Shown here piece after piece: positions 25,856-33,104 of a DNA stretch of 64,000 nt. Source of the stretch: Persicimonas caeni (GTDB lineage: Bacteria; Myxococcota_A; Bradymonadia; Bradymonadales; Bradymonadaceae). The first letter of the stretch is position 1; each line of letters starts with the position of its first letter. The stretch is from positions 6,413,074 to 6,477,073 of the forward strand of contig NZ_CP041186.1 of NCBI RefSeq assembly GCF_006517175.1. The letters are read 5' to 3'. The translations under genes and the position numbers were made by a program. The notes below the pieces were generated by a model. It saw only the letters and a list, made by a program, of their open reading frames with translations, had not been told where the DNA came from and did not search any database.

Positions 25856-26322
25856 TGGCCGCAGCACATCACTTCGAAGACCGCCGTGTCGGCAGTGCCG
25901 TCTCGGTCAACGCTCACCGCAATCTCCCAGCGCTCGGCGGGCGACTGGCTCTCCATGTGGAACTTCATGCCCTCGACGAGGTAGGTCCCGTCGTCGTTGT
26001 TGGTCACCGTCGGCTCGGTATTCATGCCGTGGCCGTGGGCGGGCATCGTCACCTCGACGCTCACGTCGGCGTCGGCGACGGCGTTCGCCATGTCGGCCGA
26101 CTCCCAGACTTCGACGTCGAGCTCGAAGAGTTGATTGAACGGAATCGGGTCGGGGGAGGGCGTGTAGGCGACGTAAAACGCGCCGCTTTCGGTGAGCTTG
26201 GCGCGCGACTCGCCGGAGTCCTGGCCGTCCTCTTCGGCGCCGCAGCCCAGCCCGAAGACGACGAGCGCGCAGACGAGCACCGCTCGGAGACGAAAAGAGA
26301 GCAATTGATCAGATAAGCGCAC
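25852..26322 (-). CDS. YtkA-like domain lipoprotein
   Basis: A 156-residue lipoprotein (lipobox VFGLGC). The body resembles the YtkA/FixH-like beta-sandwich: PIPFNQLFELDVEVWES, the metal-like motif MPAHGHGMNTEPTV and GTYLVEGMKFHM. MPxHxHGM is typical of this family and may bind copper. The GTG at 26322 is chosen because GAGG stands six bases before it; an ATG at 26343 lacks a ribosome-binding site. It is co-translated with the downstream di-haem peroxidase. It ends in CCGQ, a further possible thiol metal site. Confidence 0.75.
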   Translation of the reverse strand: MRLSDQLLSFRLRAVLVCALVVFGLGCGAEEDGQDSGESRAKLTESGAFYVAYTPSPDPIPFNQLFELDVEVWESADMANAVADADVSVEVTMPAHGHGMNTEPTVTNNDDGTYLVEGMKFHMESQSPAERWEIAVSVDRDGTADTAVFEVMCCGQ

Positions 26323-26456
26323 GCCGTACCTCACACAGGACATCACAAGGCGGAAAGTTCTTCGCGACCGTAGGGACGAGCCTAGAGACTCGCTCGGGCG
26401 ATGTCCACCGCTCGTCAGCCCGCGCGGTGGTGTCGACTTTCCGGGAGGAAGTGGAC

Positions 26457-28181
26457 GTGTCTTCGACTCGCGGCGATGTGATGGACGCTCGCAACCTACT
26501 TATTTCGACAGCCCTCGCGCTGGCGGTGGGCACGGTCGGGGTGTCGTGCTCGTTTTTGGCGACGCCCATCTCCGAGCAGATCGAGTACGTCATCGAGGGC
26601 GAGCAGGTCGAGCTGCGCGACCCGATGCGCCCGGCCCGCGGCGCGCCCCGAGTGCTCGTCTTCGCCCTCGACTCGGTCGGCCGCGACGCGTTTCGACGCG
26701 GGGTCGACTCGGGCGAGCTCGCCCAGGTCGCGCGGCTCCTTGGTGAGCGCCGCGCACACGACACCTACGAGCACGCCTACATGGCCCGCGACGCCCTGAC
26801 GACGCTCCCGTCGGTGACCATTCCCGCCTGGACGAGCGTCTACACAGGCCGCCCGCCGGCCGACACCGGCATCCCCGGCAACGAGTGGTACGACCGGCAG
26901 ACCTCGAGCTTCTTTGCCCCGGCGCCGACCACGGTGGGCGACCACGACCACATCATCCGGATCTTGACCGACAACTTCCTGAACAACCAACTCGAGGTGC
27001 CCACGCTCTTCGAGCTGGCCAAGGTGCGCAGCTTCGTGGCCATGGCGCCGGTCTACGAGGGCGCCGACCTGTTCACCAAGCCCGACCTCGACGAGATCCT
27101 CCCCGTGCTCGGCGGCATCGCCGAGGGCGTGGTCGGCCCGAACAGCGTCGACCGCGAGATCTACGCCGAGCTCGACGAGGAGGCGGCCGACGGGGCGGTC
27201 GACGCCATCGAGGAGCACGGCGTGGCCGACCTGCAGGTGCTCTACCTGCCCGGCATCGACCTCTATACCCACGTCGCCAAACGCCCCAAGCAGAGCCAGC
27301 GCCGCTACATGCGCGAGGTCATCGACCCGCTCATCGGCGAGGTCCTCGACGCCTACCGCGAGCGCGGCGCGCTCGACGACACCTACGTGCTCTTCATCTC
27401 CGACCACGGGTTTACGCCCACCAAAAACGACGACCGCCACGCCCTCGAATGGGACGGGCGCGACGAGCCCCCGCAGGTGCTTCGCCACGCGGGCTTTCGC
27501 GTGCGTCGCGACAAGCTCGAGGTCGACGACGACGAGCGCGACTACTCGGCGGTGGTCGCCTACCAGGGCGCCATGAGCTACATCTACCTGGCCGACCGCT
27601 CGACGTGTGCCCGCCGCGGCTCGCGCTGCGACTGGACGAAGCCGCCACGCTTCGACGAGGACGTCCTGGAGGTGGTGCGCGCGTTTCACGCCAACAACGC
27701 GCTCGGCTGGCCGGTCCGCGAGCTGCAGGGCACCCTCGACCTCATCCTCGCTCGCCGCCCGGTCCCCGCCGGGCAGGACGCTGGGCCCTTCGAGGTCTGG
27801 GACGGCCAAAAGCTCGTGCCCATCGACCGCTACGTCGCCGAGCACGGCCGCGACGACCTCCTCGACTTCGACCGCCGCATGCGCCAACTCGCCGCCGGCC
27901 CTTACGGCCACCGCGTCGGCGACGTCGTCCTGCTCAGCAAGGCCGGCATGGGCCGGCGCATCGACGACCGCTACTATTTCTCCGAGCCGTACCGCTCCTG
28001 GCACGGAAGCGCCCACGAGGCCGACTCCCTGGTCACCTTCACGCTCGCCCACCCCACCCGCAGCGGCGATGAGCTGCGTGAGTTGGTGCGTGGCGTGGCC
28101 GGCGACGGGCTGGACGTGTTAGATGTGACGCCGTTGGTGCTCACTCTTTTGGAGAAGGATGGCGATTTGTCGCACGATTGA
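26457..28181 (+). CDS. Type I phosphodiesterase/nucleotide pyrophosphatase-like lipoprotein
   Basis: A 574-residue exported protein of the alkaline phosphatase superfamily. The N-terminus is a lipoprotein signal (VGTVGVSC). The metal site begins at VLVFALDSVGRDAF (about 66-79); the catalytic Thr region is LPSVTIPAWTSVYTGRPPADTGIPGNEWYD (about 120-149); YLPGIDLYTH and FISDHGFTP provide further metal ligands. It hydrolyses phosphodiesters or phosphate esters of unknown identity in the periplasm or at the surface. GTG at 26457 has GGAGGAAG upstream; an ATG at 26481 (MDARNLL) is an alternative. The intergenic stretch after it is C-rich. Confidence 0.82.
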   Translation: MSSTRGDVMDARNLLISTALALAVGTVGVSCSFLATPISEQIEYVIEGEQVELRDPMRPARGAPRVLVFALDSVGRDAFRRGVDSGELAQVARLLGERRAHDTYEHAYMARDALTTLPSVTIPAWTSVYTGRPPADTGIPGNEWYDRQTSSFFAPAPTTVGDHDHIIRILTDNFLNNQLEVPTLFELAKVRSFVAMAPVYEGADLFTKPDLDEILPVLGGIAEGVVGPNSVDREIYAELDEEAADGAVDAIEEHGVADLQVLYLPGIDLYTHVAKRPKQSQRRYMREVIDPLIGEVLDAYRERGALDDTYVLFISDHGFTPTKNDDRHALEWDGRDEPPQVLRHAGFRVRRDKLEVDDDERDYSAVVAYQGAMSYIYLADRSTCARRGSRCDWTKPPRFDEDVLEVVRAFHANNALGWPVRELQGTLDLILARRPVPAGQDAGPFEVWDGQKLVPIDRYVAEHGRDDLLDFDRRMRQLAAGPYGHRVGDVVLLSKAGMGRRIDDRYYFSEPYRSWHGSAHEADSLVTFTLAHPTRSGDELRELVRGVAGDGLDVLDVTPLVLTLLEKDGDLSHD

Positions 28182-28195
28182 GGGGTGGAACGGCC

Positions 28196-28275
28196 GATCA
28201 CGATCACGATCACGACGACGATCACGTCCGACCCCAAACCCCAAAACCCCAAAACCCCCAAACCCCTACATCCCC
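28196..28275. repeat. CGATCA repeats followed by a C-rich leader before the methyltransferase gene
   Basis: Several CGATCA/CGACGA hexamers (28196-28228) pass into runs of four or five cytosines separated by A3-4 (about 28230-28268), ending AAACCCCTACATCCCC directly before the ATG. No Shine-Dalgarno sequence is present. The leader matches the one before the cupin gene at 8147, where AAACCCCTACCAACCCA precedes ATG. Confidence 0.85.
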
Positions 28276-28878
28276 ATGTCCGAAAACTTCTGGAACGAAA
28301 AATACGATATCGAAGGCTACCGCTACGGCACCACGCCGAACACGTTCGTCGCCGAGCAGGCCGTCGCGCACGTGCCCAGCCAGGGCAAGGTGCTGTGCCT
28401 GGGCGCAGGCGAGGGCCGAAACGCCGTCTGGCTGGCCGAGCAGGGCTTTCTGGTCACGGCGGTCGACGTCTCCAGCCGCGGCCTGGGCAAGCTCGAGCAG
28501 CTCGCCGAGGACCGCGACGTGTACGTGACCACCGTGCAGGCCGACGTCGCCGACTACACGCCGGAGGCCGGCGAGTTCGACGCCGTCGTGCTCAACTACC
28601 TGCACCTACCCGCCGCGCTGCGCCGCCCGGTGCACCAAAAGGTCGTCGACGCGTTGCGCCCCGATGGCGTCGTCATCCTGGAGGCGTTTCGCCCCAAACA
28701 GCTCGACTACGGCACCGGCGGGCCGCCCTCGGCGGACCTGATGTATAGCGCGCAATTATTGCGTGAGGATTTCGGCGAGTTGACGTTCGAGTATCTCGAG
28801 GAGCTCGAGATCGAGCTCGACGCCGGCCACGGGCACCGGGGAACCGGTGCGGTGGTGAGGATGGTGGCGGTGCGGTAG
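28276..28878 (+). CDS. SAM-dependent methyltransferase, TehB-like
   Basis: A 200-residue class I methyltransferase in the cytoplasm. Motif I is VLCLGAGEGRNAVWLAEQG (about 39-57), and ERK-like motif II is VTAVDVSSRGL (about 60-70). FDAVVLNYLHLP (about 100-111) and LRPDGVVILEAF (motif III) complete the fold. FWNEKYDIEGYRYGTTPN at the start resembles the tellurite/thiopurine (TehB/TPMT) group, which methylates metalloids or thiols; the substrate is not defined. The preferred start lies next to the C-rich leader. An array of 26-bp repeats begins at its stop codon. Confidence 0.85.
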   Translation: MSENFWNEKYDIEGYRYGTTPNTFVAEQAVAHVPSQGKVLCLGAGEGRNAVWLAEQGFLVTAVDVSSRGLGKLEQLAEDRDVYVTTVQADVADYTPEAGEFDAVVLNYLHLPAALRRPVHQKVVDALRPDGVVILEAFRPKQLDYGTGGPPSADLMYSAQLLREDFGELTFEYLEELEIELDAGHGHRGTGAVVRMVAVR

Positions 28879-28879
28879 G

Positions 28880-29153
28880 CGCGTTCGGTGCGGGTGCTTC
28901 CAGCGCGCGTTCGGTGCGGGTGCTTCCAGCGCTCGTTCGGTGCGGGTGCTTCCAGCGCTCGTTCGGTGCGGGTGCTTCCAGCGCGCGTTCGGTGCGGGTG
29001 CTTCCAGCGCGCGTTCGGTGCGGGTGCTTCCAGCGCGCGTTCGGTGCGGGTGCTTCCAGCGCTCGTTCGGTGCGGGTGCTTCCAGCGCTCGTTCGGTGCG
29101 GGGGCTTCCAGCGCTCGTTCGGTGCGGGTGCTTCCAGCGCTCGCTCGGTGCGA
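28880..29153. repeat. Eleven-unit 26-bp tandem array
   Basis: Units begin at 28884 and every 26 bases to 29144, based on TTCGGTGCGGGTGCTTCCAGCGC with a C/T variable CG. All units are nearly identical except the last. The array starts right after the methyltransferase stop codon. All reading frames are open on both strands, which creates spurious ORFs. Each unit contains GCTTCCAGCGC, also found twice at 55979-56071. Confidence 0.9.
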
Positions 29154-29271
29154 GGCCATCTTGGCCTCGTCGACGAGGGCAAGATGCCCCCGCACCGAAG
29201 GAGGGTCGACGAGGGCAAGATGCCCCCGCACCGAAGGAGGGTCGACGAGGGCAAGATGCCCCCGCACCGAT
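29151..29271. repeat. Hairpin plus three 36-bp repeats in inverted register
   Basis: CGAGGCCA-TCT-TGGCCTCG (29151-29169) is an 8-bp hairpin that caps the 26-bp array. Three 36-bp units then start at 29169, 29205 and 29241 (GTCGACGAGGGCAAGATGCC...CGCACCGAAGGAGG). Their CCCGCACCGAA is the reverse complement of the TTCGGTGCGGG head of the 26-bp units, and GGGCAAGATGCCC-like cores are themselves hairpins. Confidence 0.88.
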
Positions 29272-29279
29272 CGTCTCGC

Positions 29280-30074
29280 TCACGCCTCGACGGGCTCCTC
29301 GTCCGTGTCGACGACCGGCTCGTCGGGCGTTTGCGGCTCGTCGAGGTCTTCGGGTTCGGGAAGCCCCTTGTTGCGCCGCGCCGTCGGGCGCACCTTCTCG
29401 GCGAGCGCGTCCTTGCGGGCCAGGTAGAACAGGCCCACGGCCACCTCGGCGACGCCGCGGTAATCGTACTTCAACTCGGCCTCGGCCTCGTCGCGCTCCG
29501 AGCGCGCCTGCTGGGTCTGGCGGGTGTCGGACTCGTTGTCGCGGGTGGCCTGCTCGACCTCGGCGCGCAGCGCGGCGAGCGTGTTGGCGTACTCGTTGGC
29601 GTCCAGCGGCTGTCGCCGCGGGCGCGTCTCGCTCGGAAAGCCCACCTGACGAAGCTGCTGCTCGAAGCCGGCCGACGCCTGGATGATGTCGTGGGCGTCG
29701 GTCGGCGTCTCGCCGGTGTAGCCGAGCCGGTCGGCGACCTGGGCGCCGTAGGTGCCCGCGATCTGGCTGCGCTGCCAGAAGACTTCCTCGCGCAGTGTCT
29801 CTACCGTTTCGTCTTCCGACTGGCTCGCCGCGGAGTCCTCACCCATTTCGACCATCACGCGGCTGGCCAACGCCGAGAAACTCTCGGTCGAGCCCTCCAG
29901 GTAATCGGCCAAGTCGAGCATGAACTGCTCGACGGTCAGGTCGGTCGGCGCATTGCCGTCGTAGACGAGCTCGACGATGCTCGCGGCGACTTCGGGACCC
30001 TGCGTGCGCAGGGCTCCGATGACCGTACCGGTGACCAGTTTGAAGTTGGCTGCTGTCTTCGAAAGAACTGCCAT
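29280..30074 (-). CDS. Unknown protein with helical central region and acidic tail
   Basis: A 264-residue protein with no recognised domain. It starts MAVLSKTAANFKLVTGTVIGALRTQG; AAGGAG lies before the ATG. Residues 45-185 look alpha-helical. A stretch rich in Arg, Gln and Glu with heptad-like spacing (about 165-205) may be a coiled coil. A short conserved-looking segment (YDYRGVAEVAVGLFYLARKDALAEKVRPT) precedes a Pro/Glu/Asp-rich tail. There is no signal peptide or membrane helix, so it is probably cytoplasmic. It is bounded on both sides by repeat arrays. The codon pattern agrees with neighbouring genes, which supports it as real. Confidence 0.72.
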   Translation of the reverse strand: MAVLSKTAANFKLVTGTVIGALRTQGPEVAASIVELVYDGNAPTDLTVEQFMLDLADYLEGSTESFSALASRVMVEMGEDSAASQSEDETVETLREEVFWQRSQIAGTYGAQVADRLGYTGETPTDAHDIIQASAGFEQQLRQVGFPSETRPRRQPLDANEYANTLAALRAEVEQATRDNESDTRQTQQARSERDEAEAELKYDYRGVAEVAVGLFYLARKDALAEKVRPTARRNKGLPEPEDLDEPQTPDEPVVDTDEEPVEA

Positions 30075-30316
30075 AGCGTCTCCTTGTTTAGTGCCACGGC
30101 CCGAACTCAATCGGATTCGGCGGGCACCACGCGTGAGTAACGAGTTACAAACACGCGCCTGCACACGGATCGACTTCGCGGTGCCATCCCACAGCAAAGA
30201 GGCGAGCTGGGGCGGTCACGGCGAGACCACACGGCCCTCAGACAGGCACACTCCCCATCGAGGAGTTTTGATTGATGAGGCCCAACCATACCGAACCGTT
30301 GGAGGGGGGCCAAGTA
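30075..30316. other. Non-coding stretch with one hairpin
   Basis: No gene is seen. CGCGTG-A-GTAAC-GA-GTTAC-AAA-CACGCG (30130-30157) can form a two-part stem and lies upstream of the unknown gene on the minus strand. The remainder leads into the 42-bp array. Confidence 0.5.
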
Positions 30317-30780
30317 GAAATGGGCGGCGGCGCTGAACCCGACCTCGTTTCGGGATTGGAAACGCACTCGAGTTCAGCCCGCGACACCATTTTCAGCCGG
30401 GAGGTCGACTGGAAGCAGACTCCCGCGCCATTTTGCAGCGGAACCTGCTTCCGAGGGCAGGGCGGCGCGGCTTTCGCAGACTAGAAGAGGGCCGGCGAGC
30501 AGGCCTCATCGCTTTTCGGGGCTGGAAGACGGCTCGAAAACAGACCGCGACGCCGTTTCCAAGTTGGAAATGACGTCTCGGTCTGCTCGGCGAAGCATTT
30601 GGTCGTGCGAAATGGTCGGCGGGTCTGCTCGCGAGGCGTGTTCGCGTCGCAAATGCGCGCGAGTTCTGTTCCGGAGGTCTTTTCCGTCCGCAGAATGCGG
30701 TCGGGGTCGCGTTGCGACCGAAGGCTCGTGTCGCAAATGAGGGCGAGTTCAGCTCGTGCGTCTATTTCGGCGGGGCGCGC
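30317..30780. repeat. Degenerate tandem array with a period of about 42 bp (11 units)
   Basis: Units begin at about 30317, 30359, 30401, 30441, 30484, 30525, 30567, 30609, 30650, 30692 and 30734, spaced 40-43 bases apart. The shared pattern is GAAATG, then about five bases, CG, a TCTGCTCG-like core, then GCC and TTTTCG near the end. At each boundary TTTC and GAAA face each other across a few bases and can pair. The units share perhaps half their bases, so the array is old or constrained in spacing. No convincing gene overlaps it; 30781-30915 has nothing recognisable. Confidence 0.8.
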
Positions 30781-30915
30781 GGCGTCCTCGCCCGCCCTGG
30801 GGCGTCCCCGCCCCAGCTTGTGTGTCCTTAGGCGAGGCGTTCGCACCGCCTACACACGTGCGGGGCCCGAGACGGACCCCGGCGGTCGGGGACGACCGCG
30901 CCCCAACGTCCGCAC

Positions 30916-31794
30916 TCACGGCACGGTCATCACCGCGCAGGGCGGGTGGCGCAGCACGCGGGCGGCGGTGCTGCCGAGCATGACGCGTTTGAGGCCGCGG
31001 TGGCCGGCGGTGCCCATGCAGATGAGGTCGACGCCTTCTTCGTCGGCGACGTTGTCGATGGCGGCCGAGGGCGTGCTGATGCGCAGCAGGCGCGAGCTGT
31101 CGAGGTCGGTCAGGTCGAACTCCTCGATGAACTGGTCGAACTCGGCCCACTTTTGCTCTTCGTAGGCTTCGACCGACTCGGGCGGGGCCTGCATGTCGAG
31201 CAGGGCGAGGCTGGCGGCGGGTAGGGCGAAGGCGTGCAAGATCAGCAGCTCGGCGTCGTTTTGGCGGGCGAGGTCGGCGGCGAGCTCGAGGCTTTTTCGG
31301 CTGAAGTCGGAGAAGTCGACCGGGGCCAAGATCTTGTGGAACGACTCGCCTTTGGCCTCGGGCGGTACGGTGAGCACGGGGATTTCGCTGCTGCGGACGA
31401 CGTGCTCGGCGCTGCTTCCCAGCAGGACGTTTTTGAGGGGGCCCGCGCCCGTCGAGCCGAGCACGAGCAGGTCGGCGTTGTGGGCGTCGGCGGCGGCGAG
31501 GATGCCGTCGGCGGCGCTTTTGAGCTCGACGACGTAGGAGACGTCGGCGGGCATCTCGTCGTCGTCGAGGACCTCGCGCACCGTCTCGCGCAGCCGCGAC
31601 TCGGCGACCTTGCGGATGCGCTCGGGGACCTCCCAGGGGGTCTGGACCAGGTGGCGCCAGAACGCGTCCTCGTCGGCGTGGACCACGCTGTGGGCCACGA
31701 CCAGCTTGCCGTCGCCCGCGCGCGCCAGGTGGGCGGCGTGGCACAGCGCGGCGTGCGAGTTTTTCGAGAAGTCGATTGCTGCGAGGACGGTCAT
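30916..31794 (-). CDS. Universal stress protein with two UspA domains
   Basis: A 292-residue protein made of two tandem UspA domains (about residues 1-140 and 148-292). Each has the nucleotide-binding pattern near its end: GSTGAGPLKNVLLGSSAEHVV and GTAGHRGLKRVMLGSTAARVL (G-2x-G-9x-G-S/T), so ATP binding is expected in both. It is cytoplasmic. Such proteins aid survival under low oxygen, energy stress or oxidants. The ATG is chosen at MTVLAAIDFSKNS, the family N-terminus, with GGAG upstream. It stands upstream of the second cbb3 locus, next to an FNR-box gene, which agrees with a role in oxygen limitation. Confidence 0.9.
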   Translation of the reverse strand: MTVLAAIDFSKNSHAALCHAAHLARAGDGKLVVAHSVVHADEDAFWRHLVQTPWEVPERIRKVAESRLRETVREVLDDDEMPADVSYVVELKSAADGILAAADAHNADLLVLGSTGAGPLKNVLLGSSAEHVVRSSEIPVLTVPPEAKGESFHKILAPVDFSDFSRKSLELAADLARQNDAELLILHAFALPAASLALLDMQAPPESVEAYEEQKWAEFDQFIEEFDLTDLDSSRLLRISTPSAAIDNVADEEGVDLICMGTAGHRGLKRVMLGSTAARVLRHPPCAVMTVP

Positions 31795-31879
31795 GGCGTC
31801 TCTCCGGTGGGTATAGCGCGGGAGCAGGCCTTGCGGGGTTGGGGCGCCACAAGGCCTACTCTCCAATTAACATTTTCAG

Positions 31880-32677
31880 CTACCAAAACATAATTACCAG
31901 CTTTTCGCCAAATAGCTCGAACGGCACGTGCAGGTGGTCGATCCAGCCGTTGGCGGCGGCCGAGATCAGCCCGAGCCAAAGGCCCGACAGGATGATGGCG
32001 TAGGGGATGATCTTCTCGCCGAGTTGCCGCACTGCGGGTTTGCATACCAGAGGGGCGGTGCCCGCGAAAAGCAAAACCGGGGTGGTCAGCGCGACCAGGC
32101 CCACCATGATCAGCGCGCCGTGCAGCGGGCTTGCCGTCGAGGCGGAGAGGCCGAGCACCCAGAACATGAGCATGCAGGGGAGCAGGCCCATGACCGCGCC
32201 GATGAGCATCATCTGCATGGGGCCGCGCCGCGGGGCGAGCCGGCGCACGCGGCGCATAACATTTCCTAAGAATTTTCCGGTCGCCGAACTCGTTGACGAG
32301 CCGGAGGGCAGCTTGAGGCGCTTGGCGACCGGCTCGATTCGCAACAAGCCGGCGCCTACGAGCGCCACGGCGACGAGCAGGCCGGCGACCTTGGTCAGCG
32401 GGCCGATGAATGCCTCGGCCGCGGCCCCCGCTAGACCGGCGGCGGCGCCAATTAACGCGTAAGTTAGCGCGCGGCCGCCCTGGTAGGCGAGCACGTTGCC
32501 GGCGCGTTGGCGAAGCTGGGTGAACCAGCTCGCGTCCGCCTCGCCGGGTCCATGCGCGCCACTTTGAGTGGCCACCAAGCTGCCCACGATCGGCCCGCAC
32601 ATGCCCGAGCAGTGCACGGTGACCCACAGCAAGCCAAGCCCCAGAAGTTGTGTATATTGAGGTAGATACTCTTCCAA
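31880..32677 (-). CDS. TauE/SafE-like membrane protein with HCSGMCGP motif
   Basis: A 265-residue polytopic protein with about six membrane helices. It carries the cysteine-rich signature VHCSGMCGPIVGSL in the first helix (about residues 20-33) and a second region with LLPCMLMFWVLG. This is the UreH/SafE-like group commonly found beside ccoGHIS genes and thought to serve copper or haem maturation of cbb3 oxidase. The TTG start at 32677 is supported by GGAG six bases upstream; there is no suitable ATG. Two FNR-type boxes lie 26-54 bases upstream. It diverges from the fused oxidase gene. Confidence 0.82.
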   Translation of the reverse strand: MEEYLPQYTQLLGLGLLWVTVHCSGMCGPIVGSLVATQSGAHGPGEADASWFTQLRQRAGNVLAYQGGRALTYALIGAAAGLAGAAAEAFIGPLTKVAGLLVAVALVGAGLLRIEPVAKRLKLPSGSSTSSATGKFLGNVMRRVRRLAPRRGPMQMMLIGAVMGLLPCMLMFWVLGLSASTASPLHGALIMVGLVALTTPVLLFAGTAPLVCKPAVRQLGEKIIPYAIILSGLWLGLISAAANGWIDHLHVPFELFGEKLVIMFW

Positions 32678-32702
32678 ACCGCTCTCCGTGTCCCGGATGA
32701 GG

Positions 32703-32731
32703 TGATCCAGATCAGCGCATGATCCAGATCA
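32703..32731 (-). promoter_or_regulatory. Two tandem FNR/ANR-type boxes
   Basis: TGATCCAGATCA occurs twice (32703-32714 and 32720-32731; start-to-start 17 bases). Each fits the FNR/CRP core TGAT-N4-ATCA, missing only the outermost T/A. They stand just before the TauE/SafE-like gene and about 375-400 bases before the fused oxidase gene. Oxygen control of the divergent pair is likely. The rest of 32678-33104 shows no gene; only a weak dyad GTTCA-N8-TGAAC at 32882-32899 was noticed. Confidence 0.6.
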
Positions 32732-33104
32732 GGCGTCATTGCCCTGGCCCACCTGACACAAGAGCATAACCCGTGCCAATTGTTCCAAATCGGCAGATTT
32801 TGCGTATTTGCGACACCTCGATGGGGCAAGGGGTGCGCAAAATGTGCGCATCGCCCGCGACGCCTGCAAATATTACGGGGTGTTCAAAATGGATTGAACT
32901 GAATCTGTGTTCATTTTCGCCCGCAGGACGTTGAGGCGTCCACTCACGCTAAAACTTTCCACCTGCTTGGCATGGATCGTGAAAGTAGCGCACGACGACT
33001 CCGCGCGATGTGTGGAGACCCAGTTGTTAGAAAGTAAGTCAGAGAGACCTAGGTGTCATGAACTCATTCTTCTTCGATAGAACTGAAACAGGAGGGCGCT
33101 CCCA

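Noticed and set aside
28880-29271. CRISPR array
   Set aside because: The repeats are contiguous, without unique spacers, and no cas genes are present.
28673-29427. Repeat proteins read from the 26-bp array in several frames
   Set aside because: All frames are open because the unit has no stop codon and its period is not a multiple of three. No initiation signal or conserved frame is present.
30317-30780. Degenerate CRISPR array
   Set aside because: The conserved parts are short and no fixed repeat alternates with unique spacers; no cas genes are nearby.
30481-30846. Minus-strand frame with 14-residue periodicity over the 42-bp array
   Set aside because: Unit lengths vary from 40 to 43 bases, so the frame is broken between units; a coding origin is not supported.
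32960-32985. Sigma-54 promoter upstream of the fused cbb3 gene (TTGGCATGGATCGTGAA)
   Set aside because: The -24 part fits but the -12 element (TTGC) is missing.
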